This document shows, piece after piece, positions 24,476 to 36,763 of a stretch of 64,000 nt of DNA. How positions within the stretch are numbered: the first letter of the stretch is position 1; the number at the start of each line of letters is the position of its first letter. The notes under the pieces are model-generated. The model saw only the letters and a list, made by a program, of their open reading frames with translations. It did no database searches and was not told where the DNA came from. The stretch lies in assembly GCA_029990175.1 (NCBI GenBank), contig JARKIP010000023.1:25067501-25131500 (forward strand), read 5' to 3'. Source of the DNA: Petunia secreta (taxonomy: Eukaryota > Streptophyta > Magnoliopsida > Solanales > Solanaceae). Position numbers and translations under genes: made by a program.

Positions 24476-25664
24476 TTAAATCTTGGCATTTTCATAAGCT
24501 TCCAATCTCAGCTCTTCCAATTCATTAATCTGAAAAAACCTATTTTTACCAGCAGAGTTTAATTCAAAGTTCAGCATTTTTAATGCCCAAAAAGTTTTAT
24601 GTTCTAATTCAACATGCAAACTACAAGCTTTTCCAAAGACTAATCTGTACGGGGATGTACCAGTTGGCGTTTGAACGCCGTTAGGTATGCCCATAATGCA
24701 TCATCTAATTTTAAAGCCCAGTCTTTTCTTGAGATTCCAACTGTTTTTTCAAGTATCCTTTTTAATTCACGGTTGGAAACCACAACTTGCCCTTGTGTTT
24801 GAGCATGACATGGTGTTCCTGTTTTGTGAGTCACACCATATTTGGACAATAAAGCAGAAAATTGTTTATTTGTGAAATGAGTCCCTTGGTCACTGATGAT
24901 GATTCGTGGTGTGCCAAATCTAGTAAAAATATTTTTTCTAAGAAAATTGCACACGGTTCGAGCATCATTTTTTCTCGTAGGAATGGCTTCAACCCATCTT
25001 GAGAGATAATCCATAGCCACGAGGATATATTCAAAAGAATGAGATGAAGGAAAAGGGCCCATAAAATCTATTCCCCAAACATCAAAATTTCACATACCAG
25101 TATTGATTGCAAAGGCATTTCATCTCTCTTGGTGGTATTACCTGTTATCTGACACCTGTCACATTGTGCAACATATGCACGTGCATCCTTGAAAATTGTT
25201 GGCCAAAAGAATCCTGCCTCCAAGACTTTAATCTAGCGTTTGGACATAAATTCCCAAATAGTTTTTGGGAAACACTTTTTGGGTGAAGTTTGATATGAAA
25301 ATAAAAAAGTGTTTGGACATACTTTTTGGGAACAAATTTTTTGGTTCAAAGAGAGCCTTTGAACTCTTGTGTAAAGGAAGATTGATTTGTAATGGTTACT
25401 TTTTGGCTCAAAAAGAGCTCTCTTTTTGAGTTTTTGGGACTTTTTGGGAGAAGTTTTGGTCAAATAGCATAAACAAACAGTTTTTCTCCCATAAACTCCC
25501 AAAAAATGTCCCCAAAAACTATAAACAAACGGGGGCTTAAATGCAGTCCGATTTTCAGCATAATGTCCTCCAATTGCACCATCATGGCAATGATGAAAAA
25601 TCTTGATCATTTCATCTTTCGGCACACACCTTCTGATAATATTATCTGCACAAATCCTAAACAA
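24476..25664 (-). pseudogene. Element A integrase, degenerate
   Basis: Integrase joins retrotransposon cDNA to the host chromosome. Reading minus, the HHCC zinc-finger side starts in the frame at 25664 (IFHHCHDGAIGGHYAENRTA). It is cut by a MITE (25232-25536) and resumes with AGFFWPT...RAYVAQCDRCQ. The catalytic core is the 140-residue frame 25062-24640, with D18 in AMDYLSRW and D58 in IISDQGTHF. The position 36 residues after D58, where D,D-35-E integrases have Glu, is Val94 (GQVVVSNRE). The C-terminal part (24694-24476, SPYRLVFGKACSLHVELEHK) is in another frame. It is inactive by MITE insertion, frameshift and loss of the catalytic Glu. Confidence 0.88.
25232..25536. mobile_element. 305-bp MITE inside element A integrase
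   Basis: This insertion splits the integrase reading frame between the TAF and KVLEAGFFW parts. It is flanked by TTAA at 25228-25231 and 25537-25540, and excising it with one TTAA brings the frame back together. The ends, TCTAGCGTTTGG and the complement of CAAACGGGGGC, are imperfect inverted repeats. TTTTTGGG/CCCAAAAA stretches recur on both halves, so it can fold on itself. The GTTTG-type termini and a TTAA/TAA target suggest a PIF/Harbinger-like MITE, but the superfamily is uncertain. Confidence 0.75.
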
Positions 25665-25718
25665 AAAAGGTTCATTTCACAGATAATATTTAGCATCAGA
25701 AATAAGCGTTTTCTTTTG

Positions 25719-26615
25719 TTAGTAAGAGAGATCTTGGGGTGTCCATTTTCCAATCAAGTAATTTGCAATATCTGCAAACCAGGGTGGTTGAGTCACAACT
25801 GATCTGACAGAAAAAATATGTTCATCAGGAAACTCTTCTTTTATATCACAAATATCAAGAAGGGAGTTCTCTATTCTAGACAAATGGTCAGCAACTTGAT
25901 TTTCTGTTCCTTTTTTATTTTTTATCTCAAGGTCAAACTCTTGGAGGAGTAAAATCCATCTTAGCAATCTAGGTCGGGCATCTTTCTTTGCGAAGAGGTA
26001 TTTTAAAGCTGTATGATCAGTAAAAACAGTGACCTTGGTTCCTATCAGATAAGAACGAAATTTATCAAGTGCAAATACTACTGCCAGTAGTTCTTTTTCT
26101 GTTGTGGCATAATTCAACTGAGCTTCATTCAAAGTCCTACTGGCATAGTATATAGGACAAAAAATCTTACCTTTTCTCTAGCATAAAGTTGCTCCAACTG
26201 CTGTATCACTAGCATCACACATGACCTCAAAAGACTGATTCTAATCAGGGGACACAACTATAGGGGCAGTTGATAATTTTTTTCTTATGAGTGTCGAATG
26301 CTTTCAAACAATCACCTGAAAAATAAAACTTAACATCTTTCATTAAATGGTTAGTTAGAGATTTCGAAATTTTTGAAAAATCTTTTATGAACCGTCTGTA
26401 AAAACCGGCATGGCCTAAAAAACTTCTAATGCCTTTAACAGTTGTATGAGGGGGTAATCCTGCTATAAGATCAATTTTAGCCTTATCAAATTCTATCCCT
26501 TTAGCAGTATTTTTTGTCCTAGGACAATTCCCTCTGTAACCATAAAATGATATTTTTCCCAATTAAGAATCAAGTTTGTCTCTTCACATCTCTTAAGAAC
26601 TAAGACCAAATGATG
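25719..26615 (-). pseudogene. Element A RT C-terminal part and RNase H
   Basis: This continues the RT frame interrupted by B1. 26562-26245 carries the RT thumb (KGIRSFLGHAGFYRRFIKDF). 26132-25719 carries RNase H text (NYATTEKELLAVVFALDKF, TDHTALKYLF) and the RNase H-to-integrase linker (QVADHLSRIEN). RNase H removes RNA from the RNA:DNA hybrid during reverse transcription. The pieces are in different frames with stops between them. The left boundary of B1 (AAGAC, 26616-26620) falls in the RT sequence just after the catalytic palm. Confidence 0.88.
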
Positions 26616-26620
26616 AAGAC

Positions 26621-29205
26621 TGACACGACCCGGAATCCGGTTAGGCCGTACGGGCATCCAACATCCTCTCCCAGACCCGTCGGGCGAACCCGTACCAATT
26701 AAGTTAGGAAAATAAATATAATAATTTATAAATAAGAAAAAGACTTTTAAAAAAAAACACAGATATACTTATACCTCTAAGCTGTACAAAGCTGACTGCC
26801 CAACATACTAGGTTTAGGGATATCCAGACTAGACATCTAAGAGTACAAAGAAAACAGATACCTCTTGAAGGGAGCAAAATGCAACTGAAATAATAAACAA
26901 TAAACTGGTGGCCATCCGGAATAACGCTGGCTCACCCTGACAACTGAAGTCGTCTTCGCTCCTGAACAACGCAGCGAACTCAATCCTGGAGCGAACCTGC
27001 CGAAACGAAATAGATAGAGAAGAAACAAACAACAAACAAGGGTGAGTCAAAAGGACTCAATAAGTGGGGCAGGCTAGCCACCTCAAAGAATAGGATAGCT
27101 AGCCAGGGAGAAAAGAAACAAATAGACCAAATTTCTCTTATTTAAATTATAAAAAGGCAGGGCCAGATAATAACCGGAAACACGTATGAAAACATAAACT
27201 CAACAAGGAATACGAGCCAGAAACATGTTAACAAATAAGCAATGCACATATAAGCAGAACAGTAGTCATGTACCGCAAGTCTACACAATGGTATGAATTG
27301 AGATGCAATAAAATGAAGTGAGATGAAATGAAATGAAATGAAATGAAATATGATGCAAAGGGTCACTTGTGCCCGCCATCCCATCTCGAAGCGGAATACT
27401 CCTGCATTCGAAGGGAATCCAGTCTGATAACCAACTGGAGCGGAATACTCCTGCTCCTGGGGCAGAATACTCCTACACCCGAAATAATATAAACCAGAGG
27501 CGGAATACTCCTGCACTCTCCTGGGGCGAAATACTCCTGCACCCGATATAATGTAAAGCTGAGGCAGAATACTCCTGCACTCTCCTGGGGCGGAATCCTC
27601 CTACCCTCAATATGATACAATAGAGCGGAATACTCCTGCTCCTGGGGCGGAATACTCCTACCCTCAATATGATACAATGGAGCGGAATACTCCTGCTCCT
27701 GGGGCGGAATACTCCTACCCTTAATATGATACAATGGAGCGGAATACTCCTGCTCCTGGGGCGGAATACTCCTGCACCCAATATGATATGCAATGTAATG
27801 CATATGAATGACATATAATGCGTATGAATGAAATGTGATGCAATAATAACCCTTCACCGGTGCGGGAATCTCATCGACAGCCGGGAAGTATATGCCAACT
27901 CACAGCCAGAGTATAATGCTCAGATCCTCAATGCAGTACCAACAACAGGTTAAAATATATAATATACAAGGTAAATCCAAAGCTAAGGCGTAAGGAGTAC
28001 GCCTATCGGCAGCTACACACGTAAGGAACACGTGGTAGAAAATCCTCGTGGCCAGGTGCCTCCAAAGAAATAGATATAAACACTTACCTCTTCCAAAAGT
28101 TAGCACAGCCACTCAATAACCACTTTGTCCTTTGGTTTCATTGCCAAACGATCCCACTCTACTGAATAAGCAGAAAAATATATCAAATTAGGCTAAAGGC
28201 TTCATTCCTCACATCTTAGGGCAATCCAGATAGGAACCTGATACCCTATTTGCATATGCAATACGCAGGCCAGGCCTATGTACAGGGTTTAAGGCCACAT
28301 AACCAAATCTCAAATAAATTATATTTATAAGTTGCCCATAACGCACTGAGTACGAATATATAATTAATTTCATTATCGGGGTCCATTTGACCCTTTAAAC
28401 TATCAATTTACGTCATTAGGGCGATATCTAATATCCTTATTTTTACCGTAAAAATATATTCAAACATACGTAATAAACTCAAATAATATATTAAGATCAT
28501 TACCTGAATGTTTTGGGATAAAAATTCTACTTTTCTCGGGCTCTTTTTCTCATTTTCTGGCATTTTACTCTTCCTCTCCGTCATTTCATTTCTTTCTGTT
28601 CGAATTGTTTTGATTCTGTTTCTAAATGGTAGCATATGCTCTTTTCGTCCTTAGCCCCACTGACTCCATTTAATTTTGTTTTGTCTTTTCCTTTTTTTTT
28701 CTTTTTCCTTTAAAATTCGCTGCTACGGTAAAAATTAAAATGGTACCCTACGATATTCAAAATAATTTTAACTTTTGCATACCAGTTATACAAAATATAT
28801 GTAACATACTCGCGAAGGCAGATCTCAAATCGGACTCCCGAAACTCCAGATACGAATTTAAATAAAAAAAAGTCAAATTATTTAACTTTCAGCGTTTTAG
28901 CGGAAACTAGCCGAACAACATCGAAATTCACTTTTGAAAAATCACAAAAGTCACAAATAATCATACGAACCTAACGGCGCTTTCGGATTTCGAATCAGAG
29001 CTCATTCGCCAAAACCGAGCTCGAAAATCTCTTTTTAATATTTATCGATAATAAAAACTGAAACCTTCTTCCGATGCCTACCAAACAAGGTCTGATTTAG
29101 CTCAAATTTTACAGACAGGTCCTAATGGATATTACGAATATTTTAAAATTATCGGCACGCCAATCAGAGTCCTAACTTCCGAAACGACTAACCGAGGTCG
29201 TTTCA
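26621..29205 (-). repeat. Element B1 3' LTR
   Basis: LTR of 2,585 bp, TGAAACGACC at 29205 to GGGTCGTGTCA at 26621 on the minus strand. It contains a GGAGTATTCCGC minisatellite (27390-27785). The palindrome found in the other three B LTRs is reduced to its left arm here (near 28647): about 15 bases including the right arm are missing. Confidence 0.92.
27390..27785. repeat. LTR minisatellite, B1 3' LTR copy
   Basis: Repeats built on GCGGAATACTCCTG (reverse complement CAGGAGTATTCCGC). They include three near-identical units of about 56 bp ending AATATGATACAAT(G/A)GA, and shorter spacers elsewhere. Confidence 0.9.
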
Positions 29206-29243
29206 TTCTCCTCCACTTAAACTCTCGTTCGTCCTCGAACGAG
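29206..29243 (-). other. Element B1 polypurine tract and perfect hairpin
   Basis: Minus strand: TTAAGTGGAGGAGAA abuts the 3' LTR at 29205. Immediately upstream, 29224-29243 reads CTCGTTCG-AGGA-CGAACGAG, a perfect 8-bp stem with a 4-nt loop. Confidence 0.88.
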
Positions 29244-29996
29244 CCCAAGTCTTAAAAAAATTTACACAGATAATAAAAGAACTTTCACGACCTTCATAAA
29301 CTATTCTACGGGCATTATTTCCTGATTACAGGATCGGAGTTATAACACGCATATCGAACTTTTGGAACAAAATATATCTGGATAATATGATAACACCATT
29401 GCCCAACTTATTTTGACTAAACTGACCCTTCCTCGATCACGAGAGGAGAGTTTTACTTTTTCGAAACAAAGATACATGAAACTTTGAATGGGTTAACATG
29501 ATTCAGCCGATAATCACCTCTTCGATATACGTTTCGATATAAAACAGGCCGATAGAACTAAGAATTAGCTCATGCTTGATACAATAGGGGAAGCTTTTGA
29601 AGTACCTTGTCATTACATACTATAGAAGATTTGATGCAAGCTATATTATTTTTATGAACACACTATGCAATATCTCAGTTGATGTTAGTGTTGTTCCGCA
29701 AGCTCCTTGTGGGAATGTAGTTACTCATATCCTAATGTGTGTTAAAGGTTCATCTGAACAGGGTCCATCATATAAGGATAAGGATCATGCAAATACTACT
29801 GGATAGTATGACGCAGACAAAGAGTGATCTTCAGACTGAACATCTACTTCAGGGTATTGCCTTTGAATTGGAATTATTATGACTTGAAAAAATAAATATA
29901 AAAGAGACATGTAGTTGGACCTTGAGTTGAGGAAAAATACCGGCAACAAAGTTAATTACACATGCACATATAACGCTAAAGTAACTTCTCAAAGAG

Positions 29997-30410
29997 TTGA
30001 GGTGTGAAAGAGATATACATACCAATGATGGATGGACGATAAGCTGCACTAGACCTTTAACTCTAAATTTTCATGAAATAAAACAGCATCAGTATGAGGA
30101 CCCCGTCATAGTTGAATACAGACAGATAGCCAGAAAAAATCGGAGTCACCATACAGGGTTACTACTGACGGTGTTCTCATGTATAAAGATAGACTTTGCG
30201 TTTCTGATGTTGCAGATTTACGTGGATTGATTATGATAGAGGCACATTATTCCAAATATATTGTTCATCCAGGTTCGACTAAGATGTACCATGATCTTAA
30301 GCAGATTTATTGGTGGGACGGAATGAAGTATGACATAGCAGAACTTGCGGCTCAATGTTCTAATTGCCAGCAAGTTAAAGTCATGTCATCTTTCCAGATT
30401 TTATGTTTTC
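29997..30410 (+). pseudogene. Antisense integrase zinc-finger fragment in B1
   Basis: Plus-strand text, opposite to B1's own direction, encodes the N-terminal HHCC region of a Tekay/Del-type chromovirus integrase. It shows EAHYSKYIVHPGSTKMY, then QIYWWDGMKYDIAE, then CSNCQQVK; the H-x6-H and CX2C pairs are visible. It is split by a frameshift between 29997-30230 and 30179-30433. The same fragment in the same relative orientation occurs in B2 (43194-43556), so it was in the family before both insertions. Confidence 0.82.
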
Positions 30411-30509
30411 AGCAGATAGGTATGTATATATGATCAGGTTGCCAGCTTATCTTTGTCATTAATAGATTATTAGTGAGTTTAGCAATGATCGACACTCATT
30501 GTAGGTTTC

Positions 30510-30554
30510 TGTCATGGCCCTAGGTTGGGTCGTGACAAAAGTGGTATCAACGCC
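30510..30554 (+). other. LTR-end plus PBS-like remnant inside B1, antisense
   Basis: The plus strand reads GGTTGGGTCGTGACA followed by AAAAGTGGTATCAACGCC. This looks like the 3' end of an LTR followed by an initiator-Met-type PBS (compare TTGGTATCAGAGCC), but inverted relative to B1. It lies about 100 bp downstream of the antisense integrase piece, and B2 has the same arrangement at 43038-43080. It suggests that a rearranged copy of another chromovirus was captured in inverted orientation. Confidence 0.6.
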
Positions 30555-31979
30555 TAAGAGATTTAGTATTACCATTCAGTATTCGGAGGAAGACTCCTCC
30601 AGTTAAAGCACAAACTCATGCAGCTATTTGAATAGGAATAACCATCCTCGCACAGTTTACTGGACTAAAGAAGATTTGGCTAAAAGCTGAACGTAGGCAA
30701 ACCTAAACTACCAACTACCCTTTCGAGTTGTCAAACAGCTGCAACTCTCAAGTTCACAACTCCATACCTTTGTCGTAAACACCACCACCTGATGGATGGT
30801 ACTTCTATATAAAAATTTCGGCAGAGTTTCCCCTGAAACCGGATGATCCGCAAAAAGAGAACCAACACTATACTTTACATGGGAATGGATACCCGGATAA
30901 ACTGATATCCAAAATAATAATATGCTTACCCGGCTACAATAACACGTACTCTGGCTCAACACAGGGAACGTCACAAGCGGCTACCAATCGCCCAAGCTCA
31001 CTAGTGCCGGACGAAGAAGAAATGGAAATAGATCGAGGATAGAAATAATTAGAGCTTCAAGAAGTTCATCTTCTTCTTTGCTTGGCTACCAAAGCTAGAC
31101 TACTTCCGAGTCAGGCGAGCCAAAGAATCGCAATTGAAGAGATAGACATTAAATAAGCTTTATGGAAAAACATCCATACCAATTTAACCTAACTCTGACA
31201 ATTTACCAGAATACCCTTTTATAACTAAGACAAGCTCATAGAATAACATGACTCTACTGGAATCTCGAACCAAGAGGAGACACATAGATCGAGCATTACT
31301 TACTAGCCACTTTACACCGGAAGAAACGACGACACTTCCTGATGGTGACGAATAAGAATCCCATCATCCAACCAACACGGAATTCCGAGAAGAGAGGTAA
31401 ACTGATTTGATATAATAAGAGAAGGTGGCACAACAGGATACCAAGAAGGCAATAGCGACACTCACTGTCAAATATCTCATATTTAGACTAGATAAATTAG
31501 TAGGGTCTCATAAACGCCAGGAATAAATCATATCAGAAGCTCACCCCTCTACCGCAATCGATTCTTAATAGAAACGACATCCAAGGAAACCATCGAAACA
31601 TGATAAGACACACCAATTCCAGATTGATTGAAAGAATCAAATCTTACTCACATTTAAGAGAAGAAGAAATACTCGGGTCTACTATATCGGACGCTTCAGC
31701 ATCTTGCCGGACTGGCAGTTCATAAAACTGCCTCTGCGGCTGAACTAAGCTGCTACACTGATAGTTACCTTCTGAAGAATGACTGCCACCACGCTCTCAA
31801 CCTTTACCGGATGGTGGCATTTCTTTTGCTGATTGAGATCTAAATGAAATTCCATGCGGCTGCGCAGATGCCTGCTGACGAGAGAAAAGACGACTGTTAA
31901 CTTGTCGGAGTAAGGGAAAACTCCTCAAAGGAAAGCCAGACTCACGACAATGATAACAGGAAATCTCCTTAAAGGATAA

Positions 31980-32610
31980 TCAGACTCACGACAATGATAA
32001 CACCTTTTCGCTGAATATGGGAGCTGGAAAGATTGTTGATAGCTGTAAAGAAAAGACTTAATCTGATCCTGACGAGTTACTGGCTCATTTTAAGAATCAC
32101 GTGACACAAGCTGAGATAACCTGGAAGGTGACCTCCCAAAATAATCAGAACTCTTACCTCCAAATGAGGTACCATAGTTACCCACTAGGGCCATGGGATC
32201 TCTTGCTCTCCCGCTCTAACTTATGGTATGCCTCAGTACCTTCGGGTAATATCAACAACAATATCAAATGAATCCCGACCTCAATCTCTCGAGCCATCTG
32301 GGATCTCAAGGAAAAATAAAGGTCATCAATCAATTTTTGAATCTCTCGAAAGGCTCATGGACTAGTTCTAATTCATATTCAGCCATTATATTGAATTCAA
32401 TCTCACATTCTGAAACACCAACAGGATAATCAACAGGCTACCATGTCCAATCCAGTCAAACTGGCAACAAGTTTCATCTCGCTCGCTACTCGAAAGGAAC
32501 TTTTCCACGAATCTAGAAGAAAAAATCGAACCAAGTTAGCTAATAAGAGAGCAGTCCACCAATTCAAGGCTGGACCCTGAAACTAGAAAGCAGAATAATC
32601 AACACCATAC
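31980..32610 (-). pseudogene. B1 Gag remnant
   Basis: This is the counterpart of the B2 Gag remnant at about 41070-41730, on the minus strand. It shares the same decayed Tekay-type Gag text and a relic of the zinc knuckle near 31985-32010 (YHCRES on the minus strand). Stops and frameshifts run throughout. Confidence 0.6.
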
Positions 32611-33298
32611 CACTCGATATAATTAAGAGCCTGAAGGATATGCTGACATCATTTTATTTTAAAAAGAATCACGAGGTTTATCTGACGCATTGCCTAAGAA
32701 TATCGAAAGGTTCAATTGGGTAGAATAATGCAGCATCTTCAGATACTCGGACCGAGCCGTTACTCAGGCTATCTAACATGCTACCTCCGGAACATAATTT
32801 ACTGAAGCAAAATTAAGAACCAGAAAAGGAGCTCCCTGAGATCGAACGTCTGCACATGCAGCAACCTCATAAGCTACCTAGCGAATAATAGGTTTTTTGC
32901 GGTATCTGCATCACCAAGATTCTCGTAAAAGCATCGTAGAGAGCCAACGGAACCACGAGGCCCTGCTCCCTTGCCCATTGCGAGATCGTATAGCTGGCAC
33001 CTCCGTAACTAGATCGTCAGCACAATAAAAAACTCTCGGGGCTTCGTCAGTACTAGCCCTACACTAGACTGCTTCGTTTTTAGCTCATACCGTTTGCTGA
33101 TTTATTGCGCGAGGGTTCACAATTACCACGAAGGAATTAACGAAAATACTTTTGCATCCTAGACCGACGCACGATCAGAAAAGAAGGAAGTGAAACTTCC
33201 TAAATGCCATCATAGCCTCTCGTAGATATGTACGGACATCTACGTACCCATCAGCGAGACTCTACTAGACACTGTCTTAGTCTGGATAGACATTATAC

Positions 33299-33315
33299 TG
33301 GGCTCTGATACCAAC
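33299..33315 (-). other. Element B1 primer binding site (tRNA-iMet type)
   Basis: Minus strand GTTGGTATCAGAGCCCA immediately follows the 5' LTR end (GGGTCGTGTCA at 33316), the initiator-Met PBS common in plant Ty3/gypsy and Copia elements. Confidence 0.92.
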
Positions 33316-34085
33316 TGACACGACCCGAAATTCGGTTAGGCCGTGCGGGCACCCGACATCCTCTCCCAGACCCATCGGGCGAACCCTTACCAATTAAGTT
33401 AGGAAAATAAAAACAATAATTCATAAATAAGAAAGGGACTTTTAAAAAAAAACACAGACATAGTGATACCTCTAAGCTGGACAAAAGAAATTACAGCTGA
33501 CTACCCAACATACTAGGTTTAGGGCTATCCACACTAGACATCTAAGAGTACAAAGAAAATAAATACCTTTTGAAGGGAGCAAAATGCAACTGAAATAATA
33601 AACAATAAACTGGTGGCCATCCGGAATAACGCTGGCTCACCCTGACAGCTGAAGTCGTCTTCGCTCTTGAACAACGCGGCGAACTCAATCCTGGAGCGAA
33701 CCTGTCGAAACGAAATAGATAGAGAAGAAACAAACAACAAACAAGGGTGAGTCAAAAGGACTCAATAAGTGGGGAAGACTAGCCACCTCAAAGAATAGGA
33801 TAGCTAGCCAGGGAGAAAAGAAACAAATAGACAAAATTCCTCTTATTTAAATTATAAAAAGGCAAGGCCAGATAATAACCGGAAACACGTATGAAACCAT
33901 AAACTCAACAAAGAATATGAGCCAGAAACATGTTAACAAATAAGAATTGCACATATAAGAAGAACAGTAGTCATGTACCGCAATTCTACACAATGGTATG
34001 AATTGAGATGCAATAAAATGAAGTGAGATGAAATGAAATGAAATATGATGCAAAGGGTCACATGTTCCCGCCATCCCATCTCGAA

Positions 34086-34540
34086 GCGGAATACTCCTGC
34101 ATTCGAGGGGAAACCAATCTGATAACCAACTGGAGCAGAATACTCCTGATCCTAGGGCGGAATAATCCTGCACCCGATATAATATAAACCAGAGGCGGAA
34201 TACTCCTGCACTCTCCTGGGGTGAAATACTCCTGCACTCTCCTCGGGCGGAATACTCCTGCACCCGATATAATGTAAAGCTGAGGAAGAATACTCCTGCA
34301 CTCTCCTGGGCGGAATCCTCCTACCCTCAATATGATACAATGGAGCGGAATACTTCTACTCCTGGGGTGGAATAATCCTACCCTCAATATGATACAATGG
34401 AGCGGAATACTCCTGCTCCTGGGGCGGAATACTCCTACCCTCAATATGATACAATGGAGCGGAATACTCTTACCCTCAATATGATACAATGGAGCTGAAT
34501 ACTCCTGCTCTTGGGGCGGAATACTCCGGCACCCAATATG
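34086..34540. repeat. LTR minisatellite, B1 5' LTR copy
   Basis: The same GCGGAATACTCC-based repeat as in the other B LTRs, with a different number and order of units from the 3' LTR copy of the same element. Confidence 0.88.
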
Positions 34541-35382
34541 ATATGCAATGTAATGCATATGAATGACATATAATGCGTATGAATACAATGTGATGCAATA
34601 ATAACCTTTCCCGGAGCCGGGAAGTATATGCCAACTCACAGCCAGAGTACAATGCTCAGATACTCAATGCAGTACCAACAACAGGACATAATATATAATA
34701 TACAAGGTAAATCCAAAGCTAAGGCGTAAGGAGTACGCCTATCGGCAGCTACATACGTAAGGAACACGTGGTAGAAAATCCACGAGACCAGGTGCCTCCA
34801 ATGAAATGGATATAAACACTTACCTCTTCCAAAAGTTAGCACATCAACTCAATAACCACTTTGTCCTTTGGTTTCATTGCCAAACGATCCCACTCTATTT
34901 AATAAGCAGAAAAATATATCAAATTAGGCTAAACGCTTCATTCCTCACATCTTAGGGCAATCTAGGTAGGAACCTGATACCCTATTTGCATATGCAATAC
35001 GCAGGCCAGGCCTATGTACAGGGTTTAAGGCCACATAACCAAATCCCAAATAAATTATATTTATAAGTTGCCCATAACGCACTGAGTACGAATATATAAT
35101 TAATTCCATTATCGGGGTCCATTTGACCCTTTAAACTGTCAATTTACGTCATTAGGGCGATGTCTAATATCCTTATTTTTACCGTAAAAATATATTCAAA
35201 CATACATAGTAAACTCAAATAATATATTAAGATCATTACCTGAATGTTTTGGGATAAAAATTCTACTTTTCTCGGGCTCCTTTTCTCATTTTCTGGTATT
35301 TTTCTCTTCCTCTCCGTCATTTCATTCCTTTCTGTTCGAACTGTATTGATTCTGTTTCTAAATGGTAGCATATGCTCTTTTC

Positions 35383-35406
35383 GTCCTTAGCTTTAAAGCT
35401 AAGGAC
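35383..35406. repeat. 24-nt perfect palindrome in B1 5' LTR
   Basis: Arms GTCCTTAGCTTT and AAAGCTAAGGAC are exact reverse complements. Equivalent 9-bp-stem versions occur in both B2 LTRs (38396-38419, 44915-44938), about 540-570 bp from the LTR start. Confidence 0.85.
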
Positions 35407-35961
35407 CCCAACCGACTCCATTTAATTTTTTTTGTCTTTTCCCTTTTTTTTCTTTTTCCTTTAAAATTCGCTGCTACAGTAAAAATTAAAACGGTACCCT
35501 ACGGTATTTGAAATAATTTCAACTTTTGCATACCAGTTATACAAAATATATGTAACATACTCACGATGGCGGATCTCAAATCGGACTCCCGAAACTCCAG
35601 ATACGAATTTAAATGAAAAAAAATCAAATTATTTAACTTTCGGCGTTTTAGCGGAAACTAGCCAAACAACATCGAAATTCACTTTTGAAAAATCACAAAA
35701 GTCACAAATAATCATACGAACCTAACGGCGCTTTCGGATTTCGAATCAGAGCTCATTCGCCAAAATCGAGCTCGGAAATCTCTTTTTAATATTTATTGAT
35801 AATAAAAACTGAAACATTCTTCCGATGCCTACCAAACAAGGTCTGATTTAGCTCAAATTTTACAGACAGGTCCTAATGGACATTACGAATATTTTAAAAT
35901 TATCGGCACGTCAATCGGATTCCTAACTTCTGAAACGACTAACCGAGGACGTTTCAAAGAC

Positions 35962-36619
35962 AATCCTCAAATGTTTTACCAAAAAGTGTGAAATCATCCA
36001 TAAAAATTTTCAAAAACTTTTCGGTCATGTCCGAGAGAATTGCAGACATACACCGCTGAAATGTAGCAGGTGCATTGCATAGACCAAAGGGCAATCTCCT
36101 ATATGCATAGGTTCCACTGGGACATGTGAAAGTTGTCTTATCCTGATCTTCTGGTGCAATTGGGATCTGGTTATAGCCTGAATATCCATCAAGAAAATAA
36201 TAAAAACCATATCCTGCCACTCTTTACAATATTTGGTCAACGAATGGTAAAGGAAAATGATCTTTTCTGGTGGCATCATTGAGATGTTTATAATCAATAT
36301 AGACTCTCCATCATGTAACTGTTCTAGTAGGTATGAGTTCATTATTTTCATTTTTTATAACTGTCATACCTTATTTCTTTGGTACCACCTGAACAGGACT
36401 TATCCAAGGACTATCAGAAATCGGGTAAATGATACCTGCCACCAGAAGCTTAATAACTTCATTTTTCACCACTTCTTGCATTGCTAGATTCAATCGCTTT
36501 TGGGGTTGGACTATTGGTTTGTACTTATCCTCTATGAGGATTCTGTGCATGCAAACAGCTGGACTAATCCCTTTGATGTCCGTAATAGTCCATCCCAAGG
36601 CTCCTTTGTGTGCTCTCAA
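35962..36619 (-). pseudogene. Element A reverse transcriptase N-terminal part and palm
   Basis: Reverse transcriptase copies the element's RNA into DNA. Reading minus, 36619-36371 carries KNEVIKLLVAGIIYPISDSP and the VQVVPKK entry motif. 36220-35962 carries FLDGYSGYNQI, RRLPFGLCNAPATFQ and the catalytic FMDDF motif. Frameshifts and stops separate the pieces. The frame ends at the B1 insertion (TSD AAGAC at 35957-35961) and resumes at 26620. The wording is Athila-type. Confidence 0.9.
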
Positions 36620-36763
36620 TACTTCAATTAATTTATCCTCCTGTTCTATAGTTAGTAAAGCTGAAATAATGACTGGAAATAATTCAGGCTCAAGATAAAC
36701 ATATTTTAAGTGAGAAGGAAGAGTTTTGAGTTCAATTTTTTGTTGAACTCCTTCTGATTGAAT

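Larger units (their letters stand above)
26621..35956 (-). mobile_element. Element B1: Tekay-derived non-autonomous LTR retrotransposon
   Basis: The 3' LTR (26621-29205) and 5' LTR (33316-35956) enclose 4,110 bp. Perfect 5-bp TSD AAGAC flanks it (26616-26620 and 35957-35961). The initiator-Met-type PBS is at 33299-33315, next to the 5' LTR, and the PPT at 29206-29218. Internal text holds a ruined chromovirus Gag region (about 31980-32610) in element sense and an integrase zinc-finger fragment (29997-30410) in antisense. No RT is present. It is inserted in element A's RT. Confidence 0.93.
33316..35956 (-). repeat. Element B1 5' LTR
   Basis: LTR of 2,641 bp, paired with 26621-29205. It contains the GGAGTATTCCGC minisatellite (34086-34540) and a perfect 24-nt palindrome (35383-35406: GTCCTTAGC...GCTAAGGAC). 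Open frames across the minisatellite are repeat by-products. Confidence 0.92.

Noticed and set aside
27363..27857. Long open frames with repeated PPQEQEYSAPLYHIEG-type peptides (also 34058-34639, 39280-39615, 45756-46121)
   Set aside because: They exist on both strands and in several frames because the LTR minisatellite lacks stops; they are not genes.
29597..29806. 69-codon frame shared by B1 and B2 (43782-43991), suggesting a conserved gene
   Set aside because: Both are copies of one family, so shared openness is expected over a short span; no recognised domain and antisense to the element.
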